A stretch of DNA of 10,275 nucleotides from Mageeibacillus sp. UBA5770 (GCA_002418705.1 DIEQ01000036.1:1-10275), one strand, 5' to 3'. Positions 1-6,563 are shown, numbered from the stretch's first letter. Notes: generated by a model from the sequence alone, not told the origin. A program made the numbers and translations.

Positions 1-360
1 TATGAAGTAAGCTTTATGCCGCAGTGGATTTCCAGGGAATACATTGCCAGAAGGGGCAGTGCGAAATTTAAACCGGAGCATCTTACGGAGGCTCGCTGTC
101 CTCTATTAGGTTACGGGCTTGAGTCTTTGAAAATTGACGGGCAGTATATCCGGAGAGCGTTCCTGCAGCCGGAGCGTCAGCAGGAAGTTGGCCGCGAAGG
201 ATATGACGCAGGAGCCGCGATCCTTACGGAATTCTTCGAAACGGAACTCTCTCAATATGAGACAGACGAACTCGATCCGCTCGGCCGGCAAATTATCGCG
301 CTCTTCCGCAAGGGGGCCTCCGTCAAAGATTATGAGAATTTAATCCCGATGCATTTCTGA
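1..360 (+). CDS. C-terminal end of an unidentified protein, possibly patatin-like (5' end outside window)
   Basis: The reading frame is open to the left edge (the codons before the ATG at 16 read Y-E-V-S-F), so the ATG at 16 is probably internal and this is the tail of a longer gene. About 119 residues are visible, with no membrane segment or signal peptide. I do not recognise the family with certainty. The segment ending RREGY-like 'GREGYDAGAAIL' resembles the last helix of bacterial patatin-like phospholipases, which often ends in a G-Y-x-A-A pattern, but no catalytic Ser or Asp motif lies in the visible part, so this is only a guess. The stop at 358-360 is 11 bases before the next gene, whose ribosome binding site (TTGGAG, 361-366) directly follows it, so the two genes are probably co-transcribed and may act together. 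Confidence 0.6.
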   Translation, partial: YEVSFMPQWISREYIARRGSAKFKPEHLTEARCPLLGYGLESLKIDGQYIRRAFLQPERQQEVGREGYDAGAAILTEFFETELSQYETDELDPLGRQIIALFRKGASVKDYENLIPMHF

Positions 361-371
361 TTGGAGTCCTG

Positions 372-1601
372 ATGAATAAAGAAAAGCAATTTCCGGATAT
401 AAAACCGATTGACCTCGTCCCTGCATTCTCTGGTCTGATCGGAAAGATAGCTCTGACTGCGTCCTTCGCTTTGGTGTGGTCGCAGGAACTTGGAATACAA
501 AGTGAGAGTTTCGTTTTTGAAAACGTCCGGCTTGAGCTTCTTGTCGGAAGCTTGCTTACACTACTGTTTTCTTTTGTCTGGCCTGCTGCAGCCCCGTCCG
601 GCACTCTAGCTCCGCTAATAATACTTGTTCCTTTTATGGTATCCTGCGGAGCACATCCTTTGGTTTTTGGCGTGCTGGTCGGGGTGCTCGGACTTGTTTT
701 TGTAAGAACGGGGCTTTTTCAGAAAGTCTCCGGACTGTCGAGCCCCTATGTCCGGACGTGCCTTACGTTATCCTTTGGGCTTTCCGGCAGCGTCCTTTCG
801 CTCGGTAACCTTTTTCGATTTTTCGAAAAGCAGCTCTGGGCAGCAGCACTTCTTCTCCTGTTTTTAGGCATTGTGTTTATCTTTTTCATGAAGAGGAAGA
901 AAATCTGGCTGATGATTCCTGTGTCTGCCGCAGCGTCTTTGGGAATTCCGATGCTGTTCGGTATTTTCCCGGCTGTATCTGCACATGTATCCCCCATTCG
1001 TTTCGATCCATCGTGGTGGTGGAACGAAATGTGGGGAATAGGATTCGGTCTGTCGCTTAAGACCGTTCTGATAACTCTGCCATTTGCCTTGTTTGCTGTA
1101 TTCTTGTGGACGATTGATGCGGCCGCTGTTGAGACGATAAGGGAAGCGCAGGAGACCACGAAGAATGTAGGTGAAATCGACAGCAGCCGATCCTTCTGCG
1201 CAGCGGGCATACGAAATCTTGCCGGGTCGATACTCGGCGGCGCTCAGACGGCCTCTATCTGGAGAAGTTTTCTGATACCTCTCTATATGGTTAATCGACC
1301 CATGCGCATCTGTGCCGTTCTTTTGGGGACACTTGGTGCTGCGGCAGCCGTTACGGCAATACCCGTACAGCTCATGTCGTATGTCCCGCTTGTATGGTCT
1401 GTGCTGCTTTTTGGAATCTTTATCCCGTTTCTGTTCGTATCTATCTCAAATCTTTTGAAAATGAAGAACGGGAAAAAATCTCTGCCGGCACTGCTTTTCT
1501 CAGTGGCAGGGGCGATGTGGAGTCCTATGCTAACCTGGTTGCTTAGCGGTATTTTTGAGCATAAATTCTTTCGTAAAAAATGGTTTAACCGGGTAAAATA
1601 G
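372..1601 (+). CDS. DUF3360-type multi-spanning membrane protein, putative permease
   Basis: This 409-residue, very hydrophobic protein has about 11 membrane segments (roughly residues 15-37, 55-72, 78-112 as two, 128-145, 155-172, 178-200, 228-248, 277-290, 311-332, 338-360 and 370-392). The N-terminal stretch, with IGK near residue 23 and 'FENVRLELL' at 49-57, the 'GTLAPLI' and 'GAHPLVFG' segments, and the 'NLAGSILGGAQTASIW' loop at 282-297 match what I recall of the DUF3360 family, described mainly from Vibrio, where members are near 500 residues. This copy is shorter. The alternation of a small-residue loop and a D-x-x-x-x-E segment (D249, E254) also recalls NCS2/SulP transporters (UraA fold), so a transport role is inferred; the substrate is unknown. 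The start ATG at 372 follows TTGGAG with a short 5-base spacing. It ends convergent to the cyclic-di-GMP gene with 71 bases between and no clear terminator. Confidence 0.72.
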   Translation: MNKEKQFPDIKPIDLVPAFSGLIGKIALTASFALVWSQELGIQSESFVFENVRLELLVGSLLTLLFSFVWPAAAPSGTLAPLIILVPFMVSCGAHPLVFGVLVGVLGLVFVRTGLFQKVSGLSSPYVRTCLTLSFGLSGSVLSLGNLFRFFEKQLWAAALLLLFLGIVFIFFMKRKKIWLMIPVSAAASLGIPMLFGIFPAVSAHVSPIRFDPSWWWNEMWGIGFGLSLKTVLITLPFALFAVFLWTIDAAAVETIREAQETTKNVGEIDSSRSFCAAGIRNLAGSILGGAQTASIWRSFLIPLYMVNRPMRICAVLLGTLGAAAAVTAIPVQLMSYVPLVWSVLLFGIFIPFLFVSISNLLKMKNGKKSLPALLFSVAGAMWSPMLTWLLSGIFEHKFFRKKWFNRVK

Positions 1602-1672
1602 AATCAGGATGCACCTGACCAAATGTATGTTTAGAGTCATCTGAGATAATTTTTCTGCTGGTAAAAACTTCG

Positions 1673-3598
1673 TCACCACTCTTTACCAAGCACCTTTTCT
1701 ACAAATAATTTTGCTATATATGGGTCATACATTGTACCCGAGCATCTTTTAATTTCATTGATAGTATCTTCTTCACTGAGAATATCTTTGTAGGTCCATT
1801 CAGATGTTAAAATGTCGTATGTATCGGCAAGAAATAGAATTCTTGCCTGTAATGAAATCTGCTCCCCCATAAGACCTTTGGGATATCCTTTTCCGTCCCA
1901 TCTTTCGTGATGTTCAAGAACATATCTTGATATTTCCGAATATTCATTTACTGAACTCAGAATCCGATATCCAATTTCAGGATGTCTCTGAAAGATCTTT
2001 CGTTCATCAGGATTCAGGTCATGTGTCTTTTTTAGTATTTTTTCGTCAATTCCGGTTTTCCCAATATCATGCATCAGTCCGGCAGTTCTAATCTGATTCA
2101 ATTCATTTTCATCAAACTTCATTTCTATTGCTATCGCTTCACAAATTTCACTTACCTTTTCCGAATGAAGCCGTTCCCTCTTATCTTTCCCATAAAGTGT
2201 TTTTAAAAGAAGCGATATCGTTTTTTTCCTTGTGTTGGAACTTTCGGATAGTTTTAACTTATACATCGCGTCTTCAGCTTTTTTAAAAACATCATTAATA
2301 GACTCGGAAATGTCCTGTTTTACTTCAAATCCTATAGATATTGAGAGTACAGTATTATCAGATTTCTCATTTTCCATAGCGTTATTTATTCTGTTAATTA
2401 TGATATTTGCGCTTTCAGCATCAGTTTGAGGTAGTAACATGACAAATTCATCCCCGCCTATTCTGGCGACAATATCATTTGTTCTGCATTCCCGTTTCAA
2501 AACATGACCAATCTTTTTTATCAGTTGGTCCCCAGCTATATGTCCAAAGGCATCATTGGTTAATTTTAAACCGTTAACATCTCCTAATGCGATTGTCAAA
2601 GGCAGGACATTTTCGGTATTAAGTCTACTCAGTTCCTCTTCGTAAAACCTTCTATTATATAGTCCGGTAAGCTGATCACGATAACTGAGATATTCAATTC
2701 TATATTCTGCATCATTTCGACTGATTGCTGCTGAAATTGAGTTAGTAAATGACATAAGAAGCGCAATATCATCATCGGTCCATACTCTCTCATATTTGCA
2801 TTCATCAAATCCAACAAAGCCCCAAAAAATATTTTCAACAAATATGGGTAATACAAGAATGGATAAAACATGCTGCTCTTCCATTAATTTTTTGGTATTA
2901 CTGGATTCAAGGTATCTGACAATACAATTAAAGGGCATTCTATTTGACAATGGCTCTATTAATTCTGAAATTTTATCAAATTCAATGTTATTGAGTGCCG
3001 CGTCATCAGTTAGAGAAGCGCATGAAATCGATTTCCACACAGATTTTTGTTCTGTAGTTGCAAGAAATTGCTCATCGTCACGATTGTTCTTAAAATAATA
3101 AATTCTATCAACTTCTGCAGCTTTGCCAATGATTACTATACTGTTGGCTATTGAGCTATCAATATTACTATTGGCTAATAATTCATTTGTGGCTTCTTTG
3201 ATCGCTTTTAACATGTTCTGCTTTTTAATGATCTGTTTTTCACTCGCAGCCAAGTTTTCGGTCATACTGTTAAACGCTACTGAAAATGCTCCCAGAAAAT
3301 CTACGCGCTGTGAAAAATCCCCCAAAGATATTGCCTTTGTCTGCCATACCAGGTGCTGCAAAGATGACTGAAAACCTTTCAGTGTGCTGGGAAAATAACC
3401 TTTTGACTTAATTGGATACGTAAGTTCTCCGTTTCCCATCGCAAGAAATGCCTCACGGATCTGAAGCAACGGAAAATAGACCTGATCAAATCCTTCAATA
3501 GTCGAAAGTTCGTCAGGAATAATTGAAGAAATCTCCTTATCTTCAATCAGACTCTTAAAAGATTTGATTAAAAGATCGGTTTCTCTGGAATTACTCAT
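1673..3598 (-). CDS. cytosolic GAF-GGDEF-HD-GYP cyclic-di-GMP synthase/phosphodiesterase
   Basis: The 641-residue protein has no signal peptide or membrane segment. Order of domains: a HAMP-like segment (about 45-118, with 'GDFSQRVDFLGAF' and 'FNSM'), a GAF sensor domain (about 122-295, ending in the typical 'VLPIFV...FWGFVGF...WTDDD' pattern), GGDEF (about 300-450) and HD-GYP (about 460-641). The cyclase active site is intact (D308-Q-L-T, G339-D340, GGDEF at 381-385), and the product-inhibition site RxxD is present at R372-D375, exactly five residues before GGDEF. The phosphodiesterase site keeps H478, H510-D511 with 'HDIGK', H539-P540, H563-H564-E565, 'GKGYP' at 569-573 and D592. It should therefore make cyclic-di-GMP from two GTP and may also hydrolyse it; the net direction cannot be told. 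It sits 18 bases after the V4R gene with only a weak ribosome binding site, suggesting translational coupling. The region is visibly AT-richer than its flanks. Confidence 0.95.
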   Translation of the reverse strand: MSNSRETDLLIKSFKSLIEDKEISSIIPDELSTIEGFDQVYFPLLQIREAFLAMGNGELTYPIKSKGYFPSTLKGFQSSLQHLVWQTKAISLGDFSQRVDFLGAFSVAFNSMTENLAASEKQIIKKQNMLKAIKEATNELLANSNIDSSIANSIVIIGKAAEVDRIYYFKNNRDDEQFLATTEQKSVWKSISCASLTDDAALNNIEFDKISELIEPLSNRMPFNCIVRYLESSNTKKLMEEQHVLSILVLPIFVENIFWGFVGFDECKYERVWTDDDIALLMSFTNSISAAISRNDAEYRIEYLSYRDQLTGLYNRRFYEEELSRLNTENVLPLTIALGDVNGLKLTNDAFGHIAGDQLIKKIGHVLKRECRTNDIVARIGGDEFVMLLPQTDAESANIIINRINNAMENEKSDNTVLSISIGFEVKQDISESINDVFKKAEDAMYKLKLSESSNTRKKTISLLLKTLYGKDKRERLHSEKVSEICEAIAIEMKFDENELNQIRTAGLMHDIGKTGIDEKILKKTHDLNPDERKIFQRHPEIGYRILSSVNEYSEISRYVLEHHERWDGKGYPKGLMGEQISLQARILFLADTYDILTSEWTYKDILSEEDTINEIKRCSGTMYDPYIAKLFVEKVLGKEW

Positions 3599-3616
3599 AT
3601 CAATATTGTCATACTT

Positions 3617-4138
3617 TCATTTTTCTACTTTTGCGCTAAAACGGCAAGTCCGATCACCTGTGCACCAACAGTCAACTTCCTTAACGGTGAACGCAATACC
3701 CGAAAAAGATTCAAGGAGAGAAGCAATGAAGCCTTCATCATAGGTGCATATTTCAAAATCTAAAACAGGCAGACCAGAGCAATCCAGATCTTCAGAAACC
3801 GTTAGAATAATTTCGCCATTTTGTAGATCTTCATTCTCAATGCGCAGAATTCCGATTTTCAGGTCCTTCAATACTCCCTGTAACTGCCTTATAAAATCAT
3901 TAAAATCTTTTGTTGGCGTAAGGACATTGGCAAAAAATTCTTTTCCCGCCAGTTTTCCGGCTTCATAAAAAATCTTTTCAGTTTCCTCAGTTCCTACATG
4001 TTGTTCAATAACATCACGAAATGTAAACTGCATCAATCTATATACTTCAAGGCGTGTCTGATTTCCCAAATTCGGTCGGCCTTCATCAATATCGCCAATA
4101 AGATCCCAGGAAAACTTGTATTTATGTTCATTTATCAT
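3617..4138 (-). CDS. V4R-domain ligand-binding protein
   Basis: A 173-residue soluble protein counted from the ATG at 4138. I prefer this start because AGGAG (4152-4148) lies 9 bases ahead of it, whereas the more upstream TTG at 4147 touches that AGGAG directly and cannot use it. The fold is recognisable as V4R (4-vinyl reductase, related to TRAPP Bet3 subunits): an opening helix with 'LGNQTRLEVYRLM', a 'YEAGKLAGKEFF' helix near residues 58-69, and a C-terminal end reading C-W-C-T-G-D-R-T-C-R-F (Cys at 157, 159 and 165). V4R domains bind small hydrophobic or aromatic ligands in regulators such as XylR/DmpR and occur in bacteriochlorophyll enzymes; the three clustered cysteines could also hold a metal. 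No enzymatic partner domain is fused. Being the first gene of a two-gene unit with the cyclic-di-GMP protein, it is best read as a sensor or partner for it. That role is inference. Confidence 0.85.
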   Translation of the reverse strand: MINEHKYKFSWDLIGDIDEGRPNLGNQTRLEVYRLMQFTFRDVIEQHVGTEETEKIFYEAGKLAGKEFFANVLTPTKDFNDFIRQLQGVLKDLKIGILRIENEDLQNGEIILTVSEDLDCSGLPVLDFEICTYDEGFIASLLESFSGIAFTVKEVDCWCTGDRTCRFSAKVEK

Positions 4139-4147
4139 AGATATCAA

Positions 4148-4152
4148 CTCCT
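4148..4152 (-). promoter_or_regulatory. ribosome binding site fixing the V4R start
   Basis: On the minus strand AGGAG is followed after 9 bases by ATG (4138-4136). An in-frame TTG (4147-4145) immediately abuts the motif and is therefore an unlikely start. This shortens the protein by three residues relative to the longest open frame. Confidence 0.75.
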
Positions 4153-4227
4153 ATCGAAATGCGTTCTGATCTTCAATGCAATAGAAATTTTTGTCCCGTG
4201 AGTAATCATCGTTTCAATTCTTTTTCG

Positions 4228-4254
4228 ACTTTGTTTAAATATCCAACTTTGTTT
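4228..4254 (-). repeat. direct repeat of 9 bases, 18 bases apart, at the operon start site
   Basis: ACTTTGTTT (plus strand) occurs at 4228-4236 and again at 4246-4254; on the transcribed minus strand this is AAACAAAGT twice. The upstream copy overlaps the predicted start point following the extended -10. An 18-base period is close to two helical turns, so a dimeric regulator could bind both copies on nearly the same face, but no regulator is identified and the AT-rich context makes chance possible. Confidence 0.35.
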
Positions 4255-4255
4255 G

Positions 4256-4264
4256 ATTATATCA
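4256..4264 (-). promoter_or_regulatory. extended -10 promoter of the V4R/cyclic-di-GMP operon
   Basis: Reading the minus strand, TG-A-TATAAT is a perfect extended -10 (TG at 4264-4263, TATAAT at 4261-4256). No good -35 hexamer lies 16-18 bases upstream, which is normal for extended -10 promoters. Transcription would begin near 4249 and give a leader of about 110 bases before the V4R start codon. The promoter lies just downstream of the MarR stop codon, so the two-gene unit can be expressed separately from MarR. Confidence 0.55.
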
Positions 4265-4291
4265 CATTGATTCGTCACTTTCATATAACGA

Positions 4292-4720
4292 TTACCGGAA
4301 TAGCTTATTCCCTAACAGTTCCAGGGCCTTAACAGCCTCGTCAATTTCTCCGGGTTCCAAATCGCTGTAACGATCTGATATATTCCTTTTAAGCCTGGCA
4401 AAGGCATCCTGCATTAATTTAGAACCGGTCGGAGAGAATGTGATAAAGCTTACTCTTTTATCATGTTCATCAGGTCTTTTTTGTATGAGATTCTTGGCGA
4501 AGAGCTTCTTCACTTCGCGGCTCGTATTAGGTATCGACATTCCCAGACAGCAGCTGATCTGGCTGAGAGTTATCAATTCGCCGTCTGAAAGATACTGCAG
4601 AATTTTAAATTGAGCTGAGGTTATTCCCTCAGGCTTTATTTCCTCAAGCAGTTCAAAGGACAATTTGTTGAAGCCGAAACCGAATTTTTCCAATGCGATT
4701 GCTAAATCCATTATTGACAT
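4292..4720 (-). CDS. MarR-family transcriptional repressor
   Basis: The 142-residue protein has the standard MarR length and layout: N-terminal dimer helices, a winged helix-turn-helix (about 30-98) with helices 'LSQISCCLGMS' and 'IPNTSREVKKL', a 'LIQKRPDEHDKRVSFITFSPTG' wing with the family's D-x-R pattern (D87, R89), and a C-terminal dimer helix. Start ATG at 4720 follows GGGGGTGA with normal spacing. It is divergent from the flavin-reductase operon across a region that carries two copies of a MarR-type palindrome, so it most likely represses that operon and perhaps itself. Its only two cysteines, C57 and C58, are adjacent and lie in the DNA-binding domain, which leaves room for thiol-based sensing of electrophiles or oxidants. 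The inducer is not known. Confidence 0.93.
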   Translation of the reverse strand: MSIMDLAIALEKFGFGFNKLSFELLEEIKPEGITSAQFKILQYLSDGELITLSQISCCLGMSIPNTSREVKKLFAKNLIQKRPDEHDKRVSFITFSPTGSKLMQDAFARLKRNISDRYSDLEPGEIDEAVKALELLGNKLFR

Positions 4721-4779
4721 GACATCACCCCCACTCTATTAGAAATAGTATCACAAAGAAGGTTCAAAAGAACGGTTTT

Positions 4780-4795
4780 ATTGTCATTTGACAAC
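4780..4795. promoter_or_regulatory. MarR-type operator 1, overlapping the -35
   Basis: The core TTGTCA-TT-TGACAA (4781-4794) is a perfect inverted repeat. Read on the minus strand the 16-mer is GTTGTCAAATGACAAT, which differs from operator 2 at only three positions. It covers the TTGACA -35 element of the flavin-reductase promoter (4788-4793), so occupancy should block RNA polymerase. Confidence 0.75.
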
Positions 4796-4816
4796 TAAGT
4801 TGAATTAGGATATGAT
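4788..4816 (+). promoter_or_regulatory. sigma-A promoter of the flavin-reductase/EFR1 operon
   Basis: A consensus -35 TTGACA (4788-4793) is followed after exactly 17 bases by TATGAT (4811-4816), five of six matches to the -10 consensus. Transcription should start near 4823. The strength of the promoter together with the flanking operators suggests a gene set kept off by repression and turned on sharply. Confidence 0.8.
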
Positions 4817-4826
4817 GGCGGATATA

Positions 4827-4842
4827 GTTATCAAATGATAAC
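4827..4842. promoter_or_regulatory. MarR-type operator 2, just after the -10
   Basis: GTTATCAAATGATAAC is a perfect palindrome of 7-base arms around AA. It shares the GTTRTCAAATGAYAAY pattern with operator 1; the centres are 47 bases apart. It lies right at the predicted start of transcription. Confidence 0.78.
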
Positions 4843-4861
4843 ATATCGCGTGAACGCCGGT

Positions 4862-4870
4862 GGAGGGTGA
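4862..4870 (+). promoter_or_regulatory. ribosome binding site fixing the flavin-reductase start
   Basis: GGAGGGTGA precedes the ATG at 4878. The open frame extends six codons further to a GTG at 4860, but that codon sits at the edge of this motif and has no site of its own, so the ATG is the true start. Confidence 0.8.
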
Positions 4871-4877
4871 CAACAAA

Positions 4878-5459
4878 ATGAAGACTTTAATTATCTATAC
4901 ACATCCTGGTCATGATAGCCTGAATGGTGCTTTTTTGAAAGCGGTTAAGAAAGGTATGGATAACAGTATCTCAAAGCATGAGGTGGAAGTGCTTGATCTG
5001 TATGAAGAGAAGTTCAATCCTGTACTTGTTTTCAACACGCAGATGAGAAGAAGGGATATGAATACTGACCCGGCTTTTGAAAAATACAGGGAACAGATAC
5101 GTTGGGCGGATCGCCTGGTATTTATTTATCCTATCTTTTGGGGAAGGCCGCCGGCTATGCTGCTTGGTTATTTCGACCAGATATTTGCATCCAACTTCGC
5201 CTATAAAGATATGCCCGGGAAAATATACCCGGAAGGTCTGCTTACGAACAAAAGTGTGGTATGCATCTCGACTATGAAGGGCCCGGGCGGCTATATTCTG
5301 TTAACACTGGGGAATGCCCATAAGGTACTCATGAAGAAGGCGGTTTTCAATTTCACCGGCATTAAAAGAGTAAAGTTCTTCGAATTCGGCTCCATGGAAA
5401 GTCCGAAAGGAAATCAGGGTAAGAAGCTGGCTGTCGTACAAGCATATTTTTCAAAATAG
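4878..5459 (+). CDS. NAD(P)H-dependent flavin oxidoreductase, NQO1/MdaB/KefF-like flavodoxin fold
   Basis: A 193-residue cytosolic protein with the flavodoxin-like fold of quinone reductases. The FMN/FAD phosphate-loop region is seen near residues 7-19 ('THPGHDSLNGAF'), and the family signature 'WADRLVFIYPIFWGRPPAMLLGYFDQ' occupies about 76-101, followed by 'FAYK' at 107-110. The length is typical for the NAD(P)H:quinone / azoreductase group. Proteins of this group transfer two electrons from NAD(P)H to quinones, nitro or azo compounds, or act as ancillary subunits of potassium efflux systems; no potassium antiporter is nearby, so a quinone or electrophile detoxifying role is more likely. It is first in an operon with the EFR1 gene, whose ribosome binding site overlaps this stop codon. 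Regulation by the divergent MarR protein is strongly suggested by the two operators. Confidence 0.92.
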   Translation: MKTLIIYTHPGHDSLNGAFLKAVKKGMDNSISKHEVEVLDLYEEKFNPVLVFNTQMRRRDMNTDPAFEKYREQIRWADRLVFIYPIFWGRPPAMLLGYFDQIFASNFAYKDMPGKIYPEGLLTNKSVVCISTMKGPGGYILLTLGNAHKVLMKKAVFNFTGIKRVKFFEFGSMESPKGNQGKKLAVVQAYFSK

Positions 5460-5473
5460 GGAGAACAACGAAA

Positions 5474-6250
5474 ATGAAGAAGGTTATTTATTATTTCAGT
5501 GGAACAGGTAACAACATTGCCGTTGCAAAGAGCCTGTGTGAGCAGATTCAGGATATGGAGATGTACCCGATTACTGACTTGCTTCAGGTTAAGAAAATTC
5601 CGGAAGAGTATGATCTGGTGGGCTTTTCCGTTCCATCGTATTTTTCACATGTGCCGCCGGTCATCCCGGATTGTATCAGGAATCTGCAGTTTGCCGATCA
5701 TCAGAAAGTGTTTTCCGTTATTGGATGCGGAGGCAACAGGGGGCACGCAACAGAAGATGTCAGGGAATTGGTTGAGGCATGCGGAAGACGTGTAAATTAT
5801 GAGTATATGGTCATTTTCCCTGGCAGTTATATTTTGTCTTATAATGCTTTCCCCCAATGGTATCAAAATCCTGTCCTGCATCATTCAAAGAATAAGATTC
5901 GAAAAATCGCACGGCAGCTGATGACGGCAGGAGCCGATCACAAGCTGGGAAAAGGGCTTTTCTACAATGCCGGAAATGAGAAGGCCTTGCAGGCAGCGAT
6001 CAGTAAGTACAGTCAGATGGGTCTTGCCTATACGGTCAGTGATGAATGTACGAAATGCCGGAGGTGCATGCAGATTTGTCCTGTGAAGAATATTTCCATG
6101 GAGAATGGGGAGGTAACATTCGGAACTCATTGCCAGCAATGTATGGCATGTATTCAGTGGTGTCCGAATCGTGCGATTGATTATCAGGGTGCTGCAAAGG
6201 ACAGGACACGATACCATCACCCTGATATTACGGTGAAAGATATGATCTGA
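5474..6250 (+). CDS. EFR1-family protein: flavodoxin domain fused to a 2[4Fe-4S] ferredoxin
   Basis: The 258-residue protein joins an N-terminal flavodoxin-like domain (FMN phosphate loop S9-G-T-G-N13) to a C-terminal ferredoxin domain. Two complete CxxCxxCxxxCP motifs bind two [4Fe-4S] clusters: C192, C195, C198, C202 and C220, C223, C226, C230. This layout is that of the EFR1 'ferrodoxin' family common in anaerobic Firmicutes. It is cytosolic and probably carries electrons between flavin and iron-sulfur partners. The stop codon of the preceding reductase overlaps its ribosome binding site (AGGGAGA, 5458-5464), with the ATG 9-10 bases further on, so translation is coupled and the two proteins probably form one electron-transfer path controlled by MarR. 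The physiological donor and acceptor are not known. Confidence 0.93.
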   Translation: MKKVIYYFSGTGNNIAVAKSLCEQIQDMEMYPITDLLQVKKIPEEYDLVGFSVPSYFSHVPPVIPDCIRNLQFADHQKVFSVIGCGGNRGHATEDVRELVEACGRRVNYEYMVIFPGSYILSYNAFPQWYQNPVLHHSKNKIRKIARQLMTAGADHKLGKGLFYNAGNEKALQAAISKYSQMGLAYTVSDECTKCRRCMQICPVKNISMENGEVTFGTHCQQCMACIQWCPNRAIDYQGAAKDRTRYHHPDITVKDMI

Positions 6251-6299
6251 TACGTTTGGTTGGGGATGCTTTTTGCCGTCTTAACTTTTCATTCTTTAC

Positions 6300-6322
6300 T
6301 GCCAGCTTTTAAAAAACTGGCA
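6300..6322. terminator. inverted repeat, possible bidirectional terminator
   Basis: TGCCAG at 6300-6305 and CTGGCA at 6317-6322 form a 6-base stem, extended by a T-run facing an A-run inside. It lies 50 bases after the EFR1 stop and contains the stop codon of the reverse-strand hydrolase remnant. The following bases are only partly T-rich on either strand, so termination is possible but not firm. Confidence 0.4.
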
Positions 6323-6563
6323 TATTGAACGTTCTTTTCTCTCCGTCTCCGGGTATCCACATGCGGTCGGAAAGGCCCTGTCTGTCTGCAAAGGAAGATA
6401 GTTCTTTGCGCGTCAGAAGGCAATGGTTATAGGCCTCCATGTGAACGGAGATCAGCTGTGCGTCAGGAAGATTTTTCGCGATTTTCAGAATATCACAGGC
6501 GGACATGGTGATACGGCCTCCGACGAGAAAACGCGCGGCGCCTGCATTCGCGATCACAATATG
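6309..6563 (-). pseudogene. C-terminal remnant of a metallo-beta-lactamase-fold hydrolase
   Basis: About 83 residues are preserved. The run 'VIANAGAARF', then 'LPDAQLISVHMEAYNHCLLT' (H39 and H44 in the fragment numbering) and the ending 'IPGDGE' correspond to the last third of UlaG-like metal-dependent hydrolases of the beta-lactamase superfamily, which are about 250 residues long. The N-terminal two thirds, including the HxHxDH metal motif, are absent: past about 6563 on this strand the sequence no longer continues the family. The codon sometimes read as the start (6557-6555) is a GTG that is Val in the intact family, so it is not a real start. No ribosome binding site is seen. The gene has been cut at the same point as the solute-binding-protein fragment on the other strand. 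Confidence 0.8.

Noticed and set aside
746..1210. 154-residue minus-strand frame inside the permease
   Set aside because: Lies wholly antisense to a well-supported membrane protein, shows no recognisable family and no start signal.
4139..4147. TTG start for the V4R protein
   Set aside because: It directly abuts AGGAG, leaving no spacing, whereas the ATG three codons later is spaced correctly.
4297..4311. GGAATA/TATTCC inverted repeat as MarR terminator
   Set aside because: It lies inside the MarR coding end, has a weak A/T-rich stem and no T-run after it.
4860..4877. GTG start giving six extra residues to the flavin reductase
   Set aside because: The GTG overlaps the edge of the GGAGGGTGA site that serves the ATG at 4878; family proteins begin at the M-K-T-L-I strand.
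5885..6220. 111-residue minus-strand frame opposite the EFR1 gene
   Set aside because: Opposes intact double CxxCxxCxxxCP motifs on the plus strand; its Cys/His content is merely the complement.
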